NCBI GenBank assembly: GCA_002505325.1
Contig: DAUV01000079.1
Location: 1 to 8,506 of the forward strand
Reading direction: 5' to 3'
Length of the DNA: 8,506 nucleotides
Origin: Euryarchaeota archaeon UBA623
Lineage (GTDB): Archaea; Thermoplasmatota; Poseidoniia; Poseidoniales; Thalassarchaeaceae
In this document: piece by piece, positions 1-7,318 of the stretch
Layout: every line of letters begins with the position of its first letter
Position numbering within the stretch: position 1 is the stretch's first letter
Notes under the pieces: model-generated
Told to the model about the DNA's origin: nothing
What the model saw: the letters and a program-made list of their open reading frames with translations, nothing else
Databases searched by the model: none
Made by a program: the position numbers and the translations under genes

Positions 1-1299
1 GACTCTATTCCGGCTACCTCACAAGACTACTATGATGACACCAGAGCTACTCAATTCACCTCCGAAGTACTACACTGCAGCCCACTTTCAAAGGGCACTA
101 CAGATTTGATGAATTACTCTTCCGAAGTCACTGGTAAACCGACGCACGCCATCGTACTCGACCGCACCCTGTTTTATCCAGAGGGCGGCGGACAGCTCGG
201 CGATCAGGGCACTCTATCGCAGGACGGCTCGTCAGCAAACGTATTCGACACCAGAGTAGAGGGCGAAGTCATCATCCACTTGACCGATGCACCGTTGGCA
301 CACGGCCCGACCAAAGGTGTCGTCGACTGGAGTAGGAGGAAGCAGCTGATGGATCACCACACAGCAGTACACATAGTTGGGGGATCAGCCAGAGAGGTGT
401 TGGGCCCTCACATCTGGCAGGCAGGTTCGAACAAGGGTGCGCGCTACGCAAGACTCGATATCACTCATCACTCGAGGCTGACGAGAGAGCAGTTGGACAG
501 AATCGAAGACAGAGCTAACGAGATTGTTGAATCGAACCCTGAGGTAGAGAAACTGGTCTTGGATAGGGCCGAGGCCGACGCCAGATTCGGCTTCGATATC
601 TATCAGGGCGGTCCCCCTAAGCACAGCCAGATACGAATCATCAGGATAGGTGAATACGACACCCAAGCATGCGGCGGCACGCACCATGACGAAGGGGGCG
701 AAGTTGGGGAGTTGCGCATCATTAGGTCGAGTCAGGTACAAGACGGGGTGGAGCGTCTGCAAATCGTGGCAGGGGAGACGGCACGCGAGCACGCACGGCG
801 TCAGGAGCGTCTGCTAAGTGAATCTTCGGAGATTCTTGGTGTGCAGCCCGACGACTTGCCTCGTACCGTATCTCGCTTCTTCGAAGAGTGGAAGTCCCAG
901 CAGAAGAGAATCGAATCAATGGAGGCCGAAATCGTGAGATTGCGAACTAGTGGAGGAGGGGACGTAGCAGTCGAGAAGGACGGTGTTCGCTACGTGGTGA
1001 TGGAGTCGGAGGGAGACTCCAAGCAAATGATGACGATGCTGAGTGAGTTGACTCGCGATGCGTCCACACCCACTCTAGCTGTACTCGGGAGTCGTGAGGA
1101 TGGAGGCACACTCATTGTCGCTTCGACCGAGGGCAGCATAGCAGCCGAGCGTCACAACGCGGTCGAGATTCTTAATGCCATAGCAGGCCACATCGGTGGA
1201 GGAGGGGGCGGCAGGCCGACCATCGCACAAGGAGGCGGCTCCAATCCCGAAGGGATTCCCGCCGCACTCGATGAGGCGCGCTCCCTACTGGACATCTGA
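1..1299 (+). CDS. alaS: Alanyl-tRNA synthetase, C-terminal part (5' end outside window)
   Basis: The frame is open from base 1, so this is the C-terminal 432 residues of a protein of roughly 900 residues; the class II catalytic half is upstream. The enzyme charges tRNA-Ala with alanine in the cytoplasm, and this half clears mischarged Ser/Gly and grips the tRNA. Just inside the window is the acidic DYYDD stretch that precedes the editing domain in archaeal AlaRS, then the FYPEGGGQLGDQG signature. The editing-site zinc ligands are intact: HTAVH (His codons at 358 and 370) and CGGTH (Cys codon at 670, His at 682). The conserved QDGVERL follows. A probable coiled coil spans fragment residues about 275-310. 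The C-terminal DHHA1 domain ends with the glycine loop at residues 399-413 (six Gly, RPTIAQ, three Gly). An internal TTG/ATG near 106 is not the real start, because homology continues upstream of it. The family call is certain; what lies upstream cannot be seen. Confidence 0.96.
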   Translation, partial: DSIPATSQDYYDDTRATQFTSEVLHCSPLSKGTTDLMNYSSEVTGKPTHAIVLDRTLFYPEGGGQLGDQGTLSQDGSSANVFDTRVEGEVIIHLTDAPLAHGPTKGVVDWSRRKQLMDHHTAVHIVGGSAREVLGPHIWQAGSNKGARYARLDITHHSRLTREQLDRIEDRANEIVESNPEVEKLVLDRAEADARFGFDIYQGGPPKHSQIRIIRIGEYDTQACGGTHHDEGGEVGELRIIRSSQVQDGVERLQIVAGETAREHARRQERLLSESSEILGVQPDDLPRTVSRFFEEWKSQQKRIESMEAEIVRLRTSGGGDVAVEKDGVRYVVMESEGDSKQMMTMLSELTRDASTPTLAVLGSREDGGTLIVASTEGSIAAERHNAVEILNAIAGHIGGGGGGRPTIAQGGGSNPEGIPAALDEARSLLDI

Positions 1300-1348
1300 G
1301 CAATCTGCAATCCGTCGATTTGATGGCGGAACCGCATCACGCACGCAT

Positions 1349-2551
1349 GTGGTAGAGCAAGTCGACGTCGCAGCCCGCGCATCTGCGATAGAGTACGCTA
1401 TTCGTGACGTCGTGATTCCTGCCGTCGAACTTGAAGCCCAAGGCCACGAGATAATCCGCCTCAATATAGGCGACCCCCTAGCCTACGAGGGTTTACCGAC
1501 TCCAGAGCACATGGTCACTTCATTCAAAGAAGCGCTCGACCGGCAGGACAACGGCTACGGCCCTTCCTATGGAATTCCAGAACTACGTAGTGCCATAGCA
1601 TCTGTCGAATCTGCGAAAGGATGGGACTGCTCGCCGGATGATGTATATGTCACGCACGGTGTCACTGAGGCACTGCAGATTATCTTCGCCGCATTCTTGG
1701 AGGAGGGAGACACCATCCTAGTCCCGGGTCCTCATTACCCTCCCTACATGGCCTACCCGCAGATGTACGGCGGCACTACTGTGGAATATCGGATGAATCC
1801 AAGCGAAGGATGGCGAATCGACCTCGAAGACATACGTTCCAAGATGAATGATAGCGTCCGACTACTCGTCCTGATTAACCCAAACAATCCTACTGGAAAC
1901 GTCGCCACACCTGAAGAAGTAGACGCACTCATCGACATCGCAAGCCAGTGGCCTAAGTGCACCATCATCGCAGATGAAATCTACGACGGGCTTGACTTCA
2001 CTGGACACCAGTGCTCTGTGGCCTCACGCTCTGATGGCACTCCAGTCATCGCCCTCAATGGAGTCTCGAAGGTCTATTTTGCACCCGGTTGGAGGGTCGG
2101 CTACATGGCTTGGCACGACCCGAGTGAGACTCTTGGAGCCGTTCGTGATGGCGTCGAGCGTCTGCTCCGTAGCAGATTGTGCGCCTCGACCCCGGCACAG
2201 CACGGCTTCCTAGCTGGTCTTGTAGACGATACGGGATGGATGGTAGGGCATCGAGACAAAATAAGAAGGAGAATGGATTACTGCTTGGACAGAATTTCCT
2301 CTATCAATGGGATTGAGTGTGAGACTCCTGGTGGTGCATTTTACCTGTTCGTGAGAATTACCGATCCCGAGATGGCCACCAAAGACAAGAAATTCGTGCT
2401 CGATTTGCTACACCAGCACCATGTGCTGGTAGTCCATGGCTCAGGATTTTCGCCCGAGTTTGGCAGCGGCCACTTCAGGATGGTATGTCTGCCACCTATC
2501 GAAGTCCTCGCTGAGGTCTTCGATCGTATCGAGACATTCCTAGGTGGCTGA
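1349..2551 (+). CDS. alaA: Alanine aminotransferase family (class I/II, PLP-dependent)
   Basis: A 400-residue fold-type I aminotransferase that very probably moves an amino group between alanine or a related amino acid and 2-oxoglutarate in the cytoplasm. It reads closely like the Pyrococcus alanine aminotransferase: EYAIRDVVIPA near the N-terminus, RLNIGDPL, the VTEALQIIF segment, PGPHYPPY, NPNNPTGN, ADEIYDG, then SKVYFAPGWRVGYM with the PLP Schiff-base lysine at residue 241 (codon 2069). The substrate-carboxylate arginine is in GHFRMVCLPP at residue 377 (codon 2477). The GTG at 1349 was chosen because it leaves a short N-terminal lead before EYAIRDVV, as in the Pyrococcus enzyme. No clear ribosome binding site precedes it. 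The alternative ATG at 1271 would overlap alaS by 29 bases and add 26 residues with no family resemblance. The gene follows alaS by 49 bases and is probably co-transcribed. Aspartate or aromatic activity cannot be excluded from sequence. Confidence 0.92.
   Translation: MVEQVDVAARASAIEYAIRDVVIPAVELEAQGHEIIRLNIGDPLAYEGLPTPEHMVTSFKEALDRQDNGYGPSYGIPELRSAIASVESAKGWDCSPDDVYVTHGVTEALQIIFAAFLEEGDTILVPGPHYPPYMAYPQMYGGTTVEYRMNPSEGWRIDLEDIRSKMNDSVRLLVLINPNNPTGNVATPEEVDALIDIASQWPKCTIIADEIYDGLDFTGHQCSVASRSDGTPVIALNGVSKVYFAPGWRVGYMAWHDPSETLGAVRDGVERLLRSRLCASTPAQHGFLAGLVDDTGWMVGHRDKIRRRMDYCLDRISSINGIECETPGGAFYLFVRITDPEMATKDKKFVLDLLHQHHVLVVHGSGFSPEFGSGHFRMVCLPPIEVLAEVFDRIETFLGG
2542..2546 (+). promoter_or_regulatory. 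Ribosome binding site for the 370-residue protein
   Basis: AGGTG inside the last codons of the aminotransferase matches the anti-Shine-Dalgarno end of archaeal 16S rRNA. It lies 8 bases before the ATG at 2555 and 5 before the TTG at 2552. It supports translation-coupled expression of the downstream gene, and ATG is the likelier start. Confidence 0.5.
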
Positions 2552-2554
2552 TTG

Positions 2555-3667
2555 ATGGGGCTCATGGACTCCATCAGGAAATATTTCTCCACTCCGTCAT
2601 CCTTGGAGGAGGGTGTGAAGGAACGCTGGAAGGCTTTCGACGATGGCACCTACAGAGACTCTTCTCGAGATCACGATGAGATTGCATGGCGAGTAGGAGT
2701 GGGTTGGTTTGAATCGTGGTTCCAGGGGCTCGAGAAGAGGGCAGATCAGAGTCTCGGACGACGCCTCGCACATGCTGCTGTGGAGCACGAGGAATACATG
2801 ATGGGATCTGGTGATTGGGGCACTCCTTCTGGACGTGTCCCCGCTTCCTGGTTCCAAACCATTCTACGCTGGGAGACGAGCGGTCTCGGCAGGTTCAGAA
2901 TTCTTGAGGATGGTGATGAGACTAGGATAGTGGTCGAACAACCAGCTTCGGGACCTATCTGTTCAGGATTTATTACCGCAGCTTGGGAAGGGGCTACGAG
3001 TAAGCGCCACCGTTTCCTCTGGTCCGAGAGTGCAGGCGAGGGACTGGTCATCACCCTGACTCAAGATGTAGCACAAATCCCCAACCCCAAGCCCCTCAAC
3101 CCGACTTGGAACGACCAAGGTTTCGGCACCGGTGCGATGTCAGAGTCGAACAATGAGATGTGGTTAGATTTGCGGAGCGATTCTCACGGTCAATGGTCGA
3201 TACTGGGGGAGCGCAGGATGTTCCTTCACCGAGACCTAATACTGCGCTTCGAAGAATACTGCCTCCCCTATCTAGACGGCATCTCTGAAGGAAGGGCCGA
3301 AGACTACACTTGGAAAGGACTCGATGAGAAGCGTTCTGCGTGGTGGACGGCTGCAGCCGACTCAGCCAGGAAAAGATTCGTCACAGAGGGTCACCACGTT
3401 CTCGTTCGCGATTCCTCCGACTGGGCCAGCATCGCTCGTCGGCACCTGTCGTACCACGGACTCGGAGGAATTGAATCGATGAAACAGATAGACGGCCATG
3501 GAGGGGTGTCTCTTGATTTCTCCACGGCATTCCATCCAGCCATTGCAAGTGGGGTATTGCTAGGCTGTTGGGAGCGAGCTTATGGCAGAAATGGCCGCGC
3601 CTCAATCAGGTTCGAGAAGGGTAAAGTAACACTCGATTTACTCTCTTCGAGAGAGATAGCTGCCTAA
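2555..3667 (+). CDS. Conserved-looking protein of unknown function with two internally repeated modules
   Basis: A 370-residue soluble protein with no signal peptide or membrane segment; I do not recognise it as a named family. The start is ATG 2555, three bases past the aminotransferase stop and preceded by AGGTG; a TTG at 2552 and an ATG at 2564 are alternatives. It is tryptophan-rich. Two segments resemble each other. Module 1 has Trp, GLG at residues 110-112 and ICSGFITAAWEGA ending near 147. Module 2 has Trp, GLG at 302-304 and IASGVLLGCWERA ending near 342. Six of 13 positions in the core stretch are identical, and GLG-to-SG spacing differs by three residues. Each core is followed by basic residues and then beta-like strands (LVITL; KVTLDL). 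The pattern of glycine-led strand, SG-helix and final strands recalls V4R-type small-ligand domains, but that is inference and the usual V4R cysteines are not clear. Its place after alaS and the aminotransferase suggests a shared transcript, not a known function. Confidence 0.75.
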   Translation: MGLMDSIRKYFSTPSSLEEGVKERWKAFDDGTYRDSSRDHDEIAWRVGVGWFESWFQGLEKRADQSLGRRLAHAAVEHEEYMMGSGDWGTPSGRVPASWFQTILRWETSGLGRFRILEDGDETRIVVEQPASGPICSGFITAAWEGATSKRHRFLWSESAGEGLVITLTQDVAQIPNPKPLNPTWNDQGFGTGAMSESNNEMWLDLRSDSHGQWSILGERRMFLHRDLILRFEEYCLPYLDGISEGRAEDYTWKGLDEKRSAWWTAAADSARKRFVTEGHHVLVRDSSDWASIARRHLSYHGLGGIESMKQIDGHGGVSLDFSTAFHPAIASGVLLGCWERAYGRNGRASIRFEKGKVTLDLLSSREIAA

Positions 3668-3688
3668 CTCTGATTACTCAGTTGCTGT

Positions 3689-3701
3689 GAAACATTATAT
3701 T
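3689..3701 (+). promoter_or_regulatory. Archaeal BRE/TATA-like promoter of the secreted repeat protein
   Basis: GAAAC (3689-3693) directly followed by ATTATATT (3694-3701) fits a purine-rich TFB recognition element plus a TATA box. It is the most A/T-rich spot in the 81-base gap between the two genes. About 25 bases downstream of the box centre, transcription would begin near 3722, giving a leader of about 27 bases. This makes the secreted protein gene its own transcription unit. Seen by eye only. Confidence 0.55.
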
Positions 3702-3721
3702 GGTGCCCAATTTCAATCCGA

Positions 3722-3738
3722 CGGCCCCCTTGGGGCCG
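3722..3738 (+). promoter_or_regulatory. GC-rich hairpin at the predicted 5' end of the secreted protein mRNA
   Basis: CGGCCCC (3722-3728) and GGGGCCG (3732-3738) form a perfect 7-bp stem with a 3-base loop. It lies at the predicted transcription start and its 3' arm touches a Shine-Dalgarno-like GGGTG (3738-3742), 6 bases before the ATG at 3749. It could modulate ribosome access or protect the mRNA end. No T-run follows, so it is a poor candidate for an intrinsic terminator of the upstream operon. A role is inferred. Confidence 0.4.
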
Positions 3739-3748
3739 GGTGTACTCC

Positions 3749-6700
3749 ATGGCCCTGAATCACAACCAGTATGCGGTTCTCGCAATCGCCGCAACGCTGT
3801 GCCTAGCAGGCTTCTACACAATCATTGATGCAGGCCTCTCAACCACTGAGTCAGGAGGCTTTGAGGCCGCCGGCGGAGACATTGAGGCCAACGATGAATT
3901 CCACATTGGCGGAGAGGACTTCGATGGGGATGGACTGCCTGACAGGATGGAGCAGACCCTGTATGGGACTGACTGGAGGGACGCTGACACCGATGACGAT
4001 GGACTTGAAGACGGATGGGAGATTTCCAATGGCCTAGATCCACTTGACAATGGTGAGCCATCTTCCAGTGATATTCCATTCACTCCTATTGACAACGAAG
4101 AGGAGACAGGGGAACAGAACGAGACTTTCCCTAATCCTGACAACGGTCCGTTCGGCGACCCCGACAGAGATGGTCTGACGAATACTCAGGAGATGGAGTT
4201 GGGCACTAATCCTAACCTCAGAGACACCGATGGTGATGGCTTGAACGACCGATGGGAGTCTGAGTACACCTTCGTTGTCGAGACTCCGTCTGGCGAAGTC
4301 ACTCTCTTGGATCCTCTCGATGGAAATTGGGACTGCTACTTGCTTACTCCTGAGGTCAAGGGACAGATAGAGAATGACATCGGATCTAGTGAGTGGGACA
4401 GTATGGGGAGCCAGTTCGGTCACTCTTGCGATGCATTACTCGATTTGGAACAGCCCGAACCCGACAGTCTGAGAAACTATGTTGAAGAGAGGTATGACAC
4501 GAACCCACTCGAAGAAGACAGCGACGGCGACCTGATTGCCGACCGCTATGAGATTGCCTTCGGCCAGATTCAACTTGGGGTGCACTGCGGGGTGCCGGTG
4601 TTCGGCACCCTTACTCTCCAATCACCTTACTCAGAGCACATGAGTGGTCACGGAGATAGGACCTGGTTTGAGGAGGACATGGACAACGATGGACGCCTCA
4701 ATGGACCGGGTGACTGGGATACTGATGGTGACGGCATGCCAGATGGCTTCGAGTACTGCTACGCGTTGAATTTCGATGGTAGTCGCTTCCTTAATCCAGC
4801 CAATGCCACTGATGCCTACGGCGATACAGACGAGGACGGTCTGAACAATGTTGAGGAGTACGAGGTCGCCTATTCCTGGGGGCCCGAGAACTTCACCAGT
4901 CCACTCGATGCCGATACCGACAACGACGGCATGCCCGACGGCTGGGAGTACATGAGCGGTATCCACCCCAATGATGGCAGCAACGCCGATGAGGATCCCG
5001 ATTTCGACGGCTATGATGCCGACGGTGACGGAGGGGTCAGGTACTCTGATTTGGTCGGCATCACCACGGTGCATGCCATCTCGGTCGAGGTGGGCGACTA
5101 CGTTCAGGTCAACAGCACTGTTCTCTGGGTTCGAACAGTCCAGTCCAGTCAGTACGTCAACATCCCCATTAAGACCCTGACAGCGGGTTGGATATACGCG
5201 ATTAATGTAGAAATAGGCCAAGAAGTGACTAGTCGCATACAGGACCTCGCCATAGTCGTCGAAGAGAGCGAGCGCTTCACAAACCTCGACGAGTACAATG
5301 CGAGGGATCGTGACGGCGACGGCTTCGTCGACGGTCGCTCTACCGACCCGTTAGTGGCTGACACCGACGGTGATGGACTCATCGATGGCATCGAGGTCAT
5401 CGGTTGGACCATCCGAATAGTCGATCAGGGCGTCAAGGACGTCCACGTACGCAGCGACCCGGGAGCCTTCGATACCGATAGAGACGGTCTGTCGGATGCA
5501 GCTGAGTACTATGATTTCTTCACCAATGCGACTGACAAGGATACTGATAGTGACGGACTTGAGGACTTCACCGAGGTGATAGATGGCTTCACTTGGAATG
5601 GCTCGAAATACTACACCAACGCATCTTCGCACGACACCGATCTTGACGGTCTGTCCGACGGGGAAGAGGTCATCGACGGCCTAGACCAGTACATCACTCA
5701 TGCCAATAACCCCGATAGTGACGACGACGGTTTGTTTGATGGCAGCGAAGTTCTGAACATCCCACGTCCTTGGCAGGGCGCTACGAATCCGCTTAACAAC
5801 GACACTGATGGCGACGGCCAACCTGATGGTTGGGAGATGCAAGTCTTCTCTGTGCAGCACAACACTAGGAGTCACAGTCTGTGGATTTCAGTGACAAACT
5901 GGCTACCACCGGGTTGTGAATCGATGATTGAGTGTGGACTAGGTCCAGGTGGTTGGGTTTGGAGCAGCTATCTCGGAGGTTTCTCTACCTCCGGAGATAG
6001 GGATGGCGATGGTCAGATGGACCCCAAGTACTTCCTGCACGAGATGAACCTCTCAGGTTTCACGATACCTGCCAGCGGCAGATGGGCCCTCAATCCCGCT
6101 TGGGGGTCACTCCCGGACTCGGCCTTCGACATTGATAATGACACTCTGATGAACACCCTTGAGGCGCCCAACCGCTGGGACACCAATCCGGTGGATGACG
6201 ACACCGATGGAGATAGACTTCCTGACGGCTGGGAGGTCCAATTCTCTGAACTCTCACTGAGTCTCGGACTGGTTGACAATAACACCCTCAGCGCTGTTGG
6301 CGCACGTGGTCCAATGGATCCAAAAATGGCCGACTCCGATGTTGACGGCATCAATGATGGGCAGGAGGACTTCGACGACGACGGGCTGAACCGAACCCAC
6401 TTGCTGAACAGATACTGCCCGGGCTGGAACGACCCTCAGTATTCTGAATGCCACATAGATCCGACCTCGGAAGCTGGTAACGACTTCTACGATGACTTGG
6501 AGAACTACACCAACTTTGAAGAGTATCAGAACGGCACTAACCCCGTCAATCCTGATACGGATGGAGACCAGTGGTTCGACGGCTCAGAGGTGTATCACCA
6601 AGATCAGGACGGAGACGGTATGTGGGCCGGCTGGGAGTACTACTTCGGATTCGACCCCTTCGATCCGGCCGATGCCAACATTGACTCCGATGGCGATGGC

Positions 6701-6793
6701 CATCTGAACAAGTGTGAGAATAAGTGGAACACCAATCCGAAATCTGCCATTAGTTTCCCCGGTCAGGGTGAGCTCTGTAGCGAGTTCGACTGA
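3749..6793 (+). CDS. Large secreted calcium-binding protein with thrombospondin type 3-like repeats
   Basis: A 1014-residue, strongly acidic protein. ATG 3749 was chosen over the GTG at 3740 because it follows GGGTG by 6 bases and gives a standard signal-peptide start. Residues about 8-29 form one hydrophobic segment after a short polar N-terminus, so it is exported or anchored by its N-terminus; no lipobox is visible. From residue 57 to about 990 there are some 25 copies of the DxDxDGxxDxxE motif, as in bacterial-type thrombospondin type 3 repeats, where Asp side chains bind calcium. Several are followed by a G.(D/N)P turn. Residues about 429-522 form a non-repeat beta-rich insert. Cysteines are few and sit in the stretches between repeats. 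There are about a dozen N-x-S/T sequons, consistent with archaeal N-glycosylation. The protein ends in a plain tail with no C-terminal membrane helix or PGF-type sorting signal. The likely role is a rigid, calcium-stabilised surface or extracellular protein for adhesion or as a stalk; no catalytic domain is recognised. Confidence 0.88.
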   Translation: MALNHNQYAVLAIAATLCLAGFYTIIDAGLSTTESGGFEAAGGDIEANDEFHIGGEDFDGDGLPDRMEQTLYGTDWRDADTDDDGLEDGWEISNGLDPLDNGEPSSSDIPFTPIDNEEETGEQNETFPNPDNGPFGDPDRDGLTNTQEMELGTNPNLRDTDGDGLNDRWESEYTFVVETPSGEVTLLDPLDGNWDCYLLTPEVKGQIENDIGSSEWDSMGSQFGHSCDALLDLEQPEPDSLRNYVEERYDTNPLEEDSDGDLIADRYEIAFGQIQLGVHCGVPVFGTLTLQSPYSEHMSGHGDRTWFEEDMDNDGRLNGPGDWDTDGDGMPDGFEYCYALNFDGSRFLNPANATDAYGDTDEDGLNNVEEYEVAYSWGPENFTSPLDADTDNDGMPDGWEYMSGIHPNDGSNADEDPDFDGYDADGDGGVRYSDLVGITTVHAISVEVGDYVQVNSTVLWVRTVQSSQYVNIPIKTLTAGWIYAINVEIGQEVTSRIQDLAIVVEESERFTNLDEYNARDRDGDGFVDGRSTDPLVADTDGDGLIDGIEVIGWTIRIVDQGVKDVHVRSDPGAFDTDRDGLSDAAEYYDFFTNATDKDTDSDGLEDFTEVIDGFTWNGSKYYTNASSHDTDLDGLSDGEEVIDGLDQYITHANNPDSDDDGLFDGSEVLNIPRPWQGATNPLNNDTDGDGQPDGWEMQVFSVQHNTRSHSLWISVTNWLPPGCESMIECGLGPGGWVWSSYLGGFSTSGDRDGDGQMDPKYFLHEMNLSGFTIPASGRWALNPAWGSLPDSAFDIDNDTLMNTLEAPNRWDTNPVDDDTDGDRLPDGWEVQFSELSLSLGLVDNNTLSAVGARGPMDPKMADSDVDGINDGQEDFDDDGLNRTHLLNRYCPGWNDPQYSECHIDPTSEAGNDFYDDLENYTNFEEYQNGTNPVNPDTDGDQWFDGSEVYHQDQDGDGMWAGWEYYFGFDPFDPADANIDSDGDGHLNKCENKWNTNPKSAISFPGQGELCSEFD
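3917..6718 (+). repeat. Array of about 25 Asp-rich TSP3-like repeats (protein-level)
   Basis: The motif DxDxDGxxDxxE recurs from the codon at 3917 (DFDGDGLPD) to the codon at 6683 (DSDGDGHLN). Spacing is irregular, from about 18 residues in close pairs to more than 60 where longer linkers intervene. The most regular block is at 5480-5760, where repeats such as DTDSDGLED, DTDLDGLSD and DSDDDGLFD follow each other at about 35-40 residues. Nucleotide identity between copies is modest (GAC/GAT and GGT/GGC vary), so the array is old and not recently expanded. Some copies are degenerate: DSDGDLIAD and DTDGDQWFD lack the central glycine, and DMDNDGRLN lacks the final Asp. Confidence 0.85.
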
Positions 6794-6796
6794 CCC

Positions 6797-6809
6797 TCTC
6801 ATTTCTTTC
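6797..6809 (+). terminator. Possible pyrimidine/T-rich archaeal terminator after the repeat protein
   Basis: A T- and C-rich run containing TTTCTTT lies 4 bases after the stop codon of the secreted protein, within the 47-base gap before the archease gene. Archaeal termination often uses such T-rich tracts. The tract is short and interrupted, and no separate promoter for the archease gene is obvious, so readthrough is equally possible. Confidence 0.2.
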
Positions 6810-6831
6810 GCGACACGCCCCTCGCCGGCAT

Positions 6832-6835
6832 GAGG
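6832..6835 (+). promoter_or_regulatory. Ribosome binding site of the archease gene
   Basis: GAGG ends 5 bases before the ATG at 6841 and fixes that start. The nearby ATGs at 6830 and 6836 are in another frame. Confidence 0.5.
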
Positions 6836-6840
6836 ATGAC

Positions 6841-7317
6841 ATGTCTTGGTGGATACTACCCACGACCGCGGACATCGGCCTGAGGGCGTTTTGTGCTGAC
6901 GCCCCGGGGGCCATGTCCGAAGCCGCGATTGGCCTGCAGTCTATTCAGATGTCGCCGAAAGGAAATGACTCGGCGACATCCTTGCCGAAAATGAACGATG
7001 AGTGGACAGTCGAATTCTCTGGCGACGATCTAGAACGCGGTTTGGTTCGGTGGCTCGAGGAAGTCCTCTATCGCGGTTCTGCGGAGGACCAGTGGCTATG
7101 CGAGTCCAAACTCGACGTAGCGGACGGAAGGATAGTCGCACAGGTGTCCTGGGTCGATGCGGACATGATTGAGCGCGAGGTCGAGGTCAAGGCAATCACA
7201 CTACACGAACTGGCCCTGATAGAGGTCTCTGAAGGTGAAGTAATTCCCGGTGTCGATTCCGACATCCCGTCTTTCGAGGGCCCCGGGTGGATGGCTCAAG
7301 TGGTTTTCGACATCTAA
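6841..7317 (+). CDS. Archease, cofactor of the RtcB RNA ligase
   Basis: A 158-residue archease (SHS2-fold family, usually about 140 residues). In other organisms archease speeds guanylylation of RtcB, the ligase that joins tRNA exons and repairs RNA, and helps it turn over. Recognition rests on the N-terminal TADIGLRAF, the following acidic helix with EAAIGLQSIQ, the central EVKAITLHELALIEV strand region and the terminal WMAQVVFDI, all in family order. The conserved metal-site aspartates of the family correspond to Asp11 (in TADIG) and Asp157 (in FDI). The loop near residues 38-53 is longer than usual, which accounts for the extra length. The usual His before TAD is Thr here. ATG 6841 follows GAGG by 5 bases. 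No rtcB or tRNA intron gene is in the window. The stop is one base away from the convergent guaC stop. Confidence 0.9.
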   Translation: MSWWILPTTADIGLRAFCADAPGAMSEAAIGLQSIQMSPKGNDSATSLPKMNDEWTVEFSGDDLERGLVRWLEEVLYRGSAEDQWLCESKLDVADGRIVAQVSWVDADMIEREVEVKAITLHELALIEVSEGEVIPGVDSDIPSFEGPGWMAQVVFDI

Positions 7318-7318
7318 C

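Noticed and set aside
385..792. 135-codon minus-strand frame
   Set aside because: It lies wholly opposite conserved alaS editing-domain sequence and resembles nothing.
106..1299. alaS-like reading frame starting at the TTG at 106
   Set aside because: The same frame is open to base 1 and its upstream residues match archaeal AlaRS, so the gene is cut by the window edge and does not start at 106.
3722..3738. Intrinsic terminator of the upstream operon
   Set aside because: No T-run follows the stem, and it lies immediately before a start codon and downstream of a TATA-like box.
3749..3840. Lipoprotein signal in the secreted protein
   Set aside because: The only cysteine, in LCLAG, is inside the hydrophobic stretch without the small residues of a lipobox before it.
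4631..5221. 196-codon open frame on the minus strand
   Set aside because: It mirrors the GAY/GGN-rich codons of the calcium repeats; its product is a low-complexity V/I/G/D sequence with no domain.
3749..6793. RTX toxin or dockerin/cellulosome protein
   Set aside because: The GGxGxDxUx nonapeptide is absent, and the motifs are spread along the protein as single DxDxDG loops, not a paired C-terminal dockerin.
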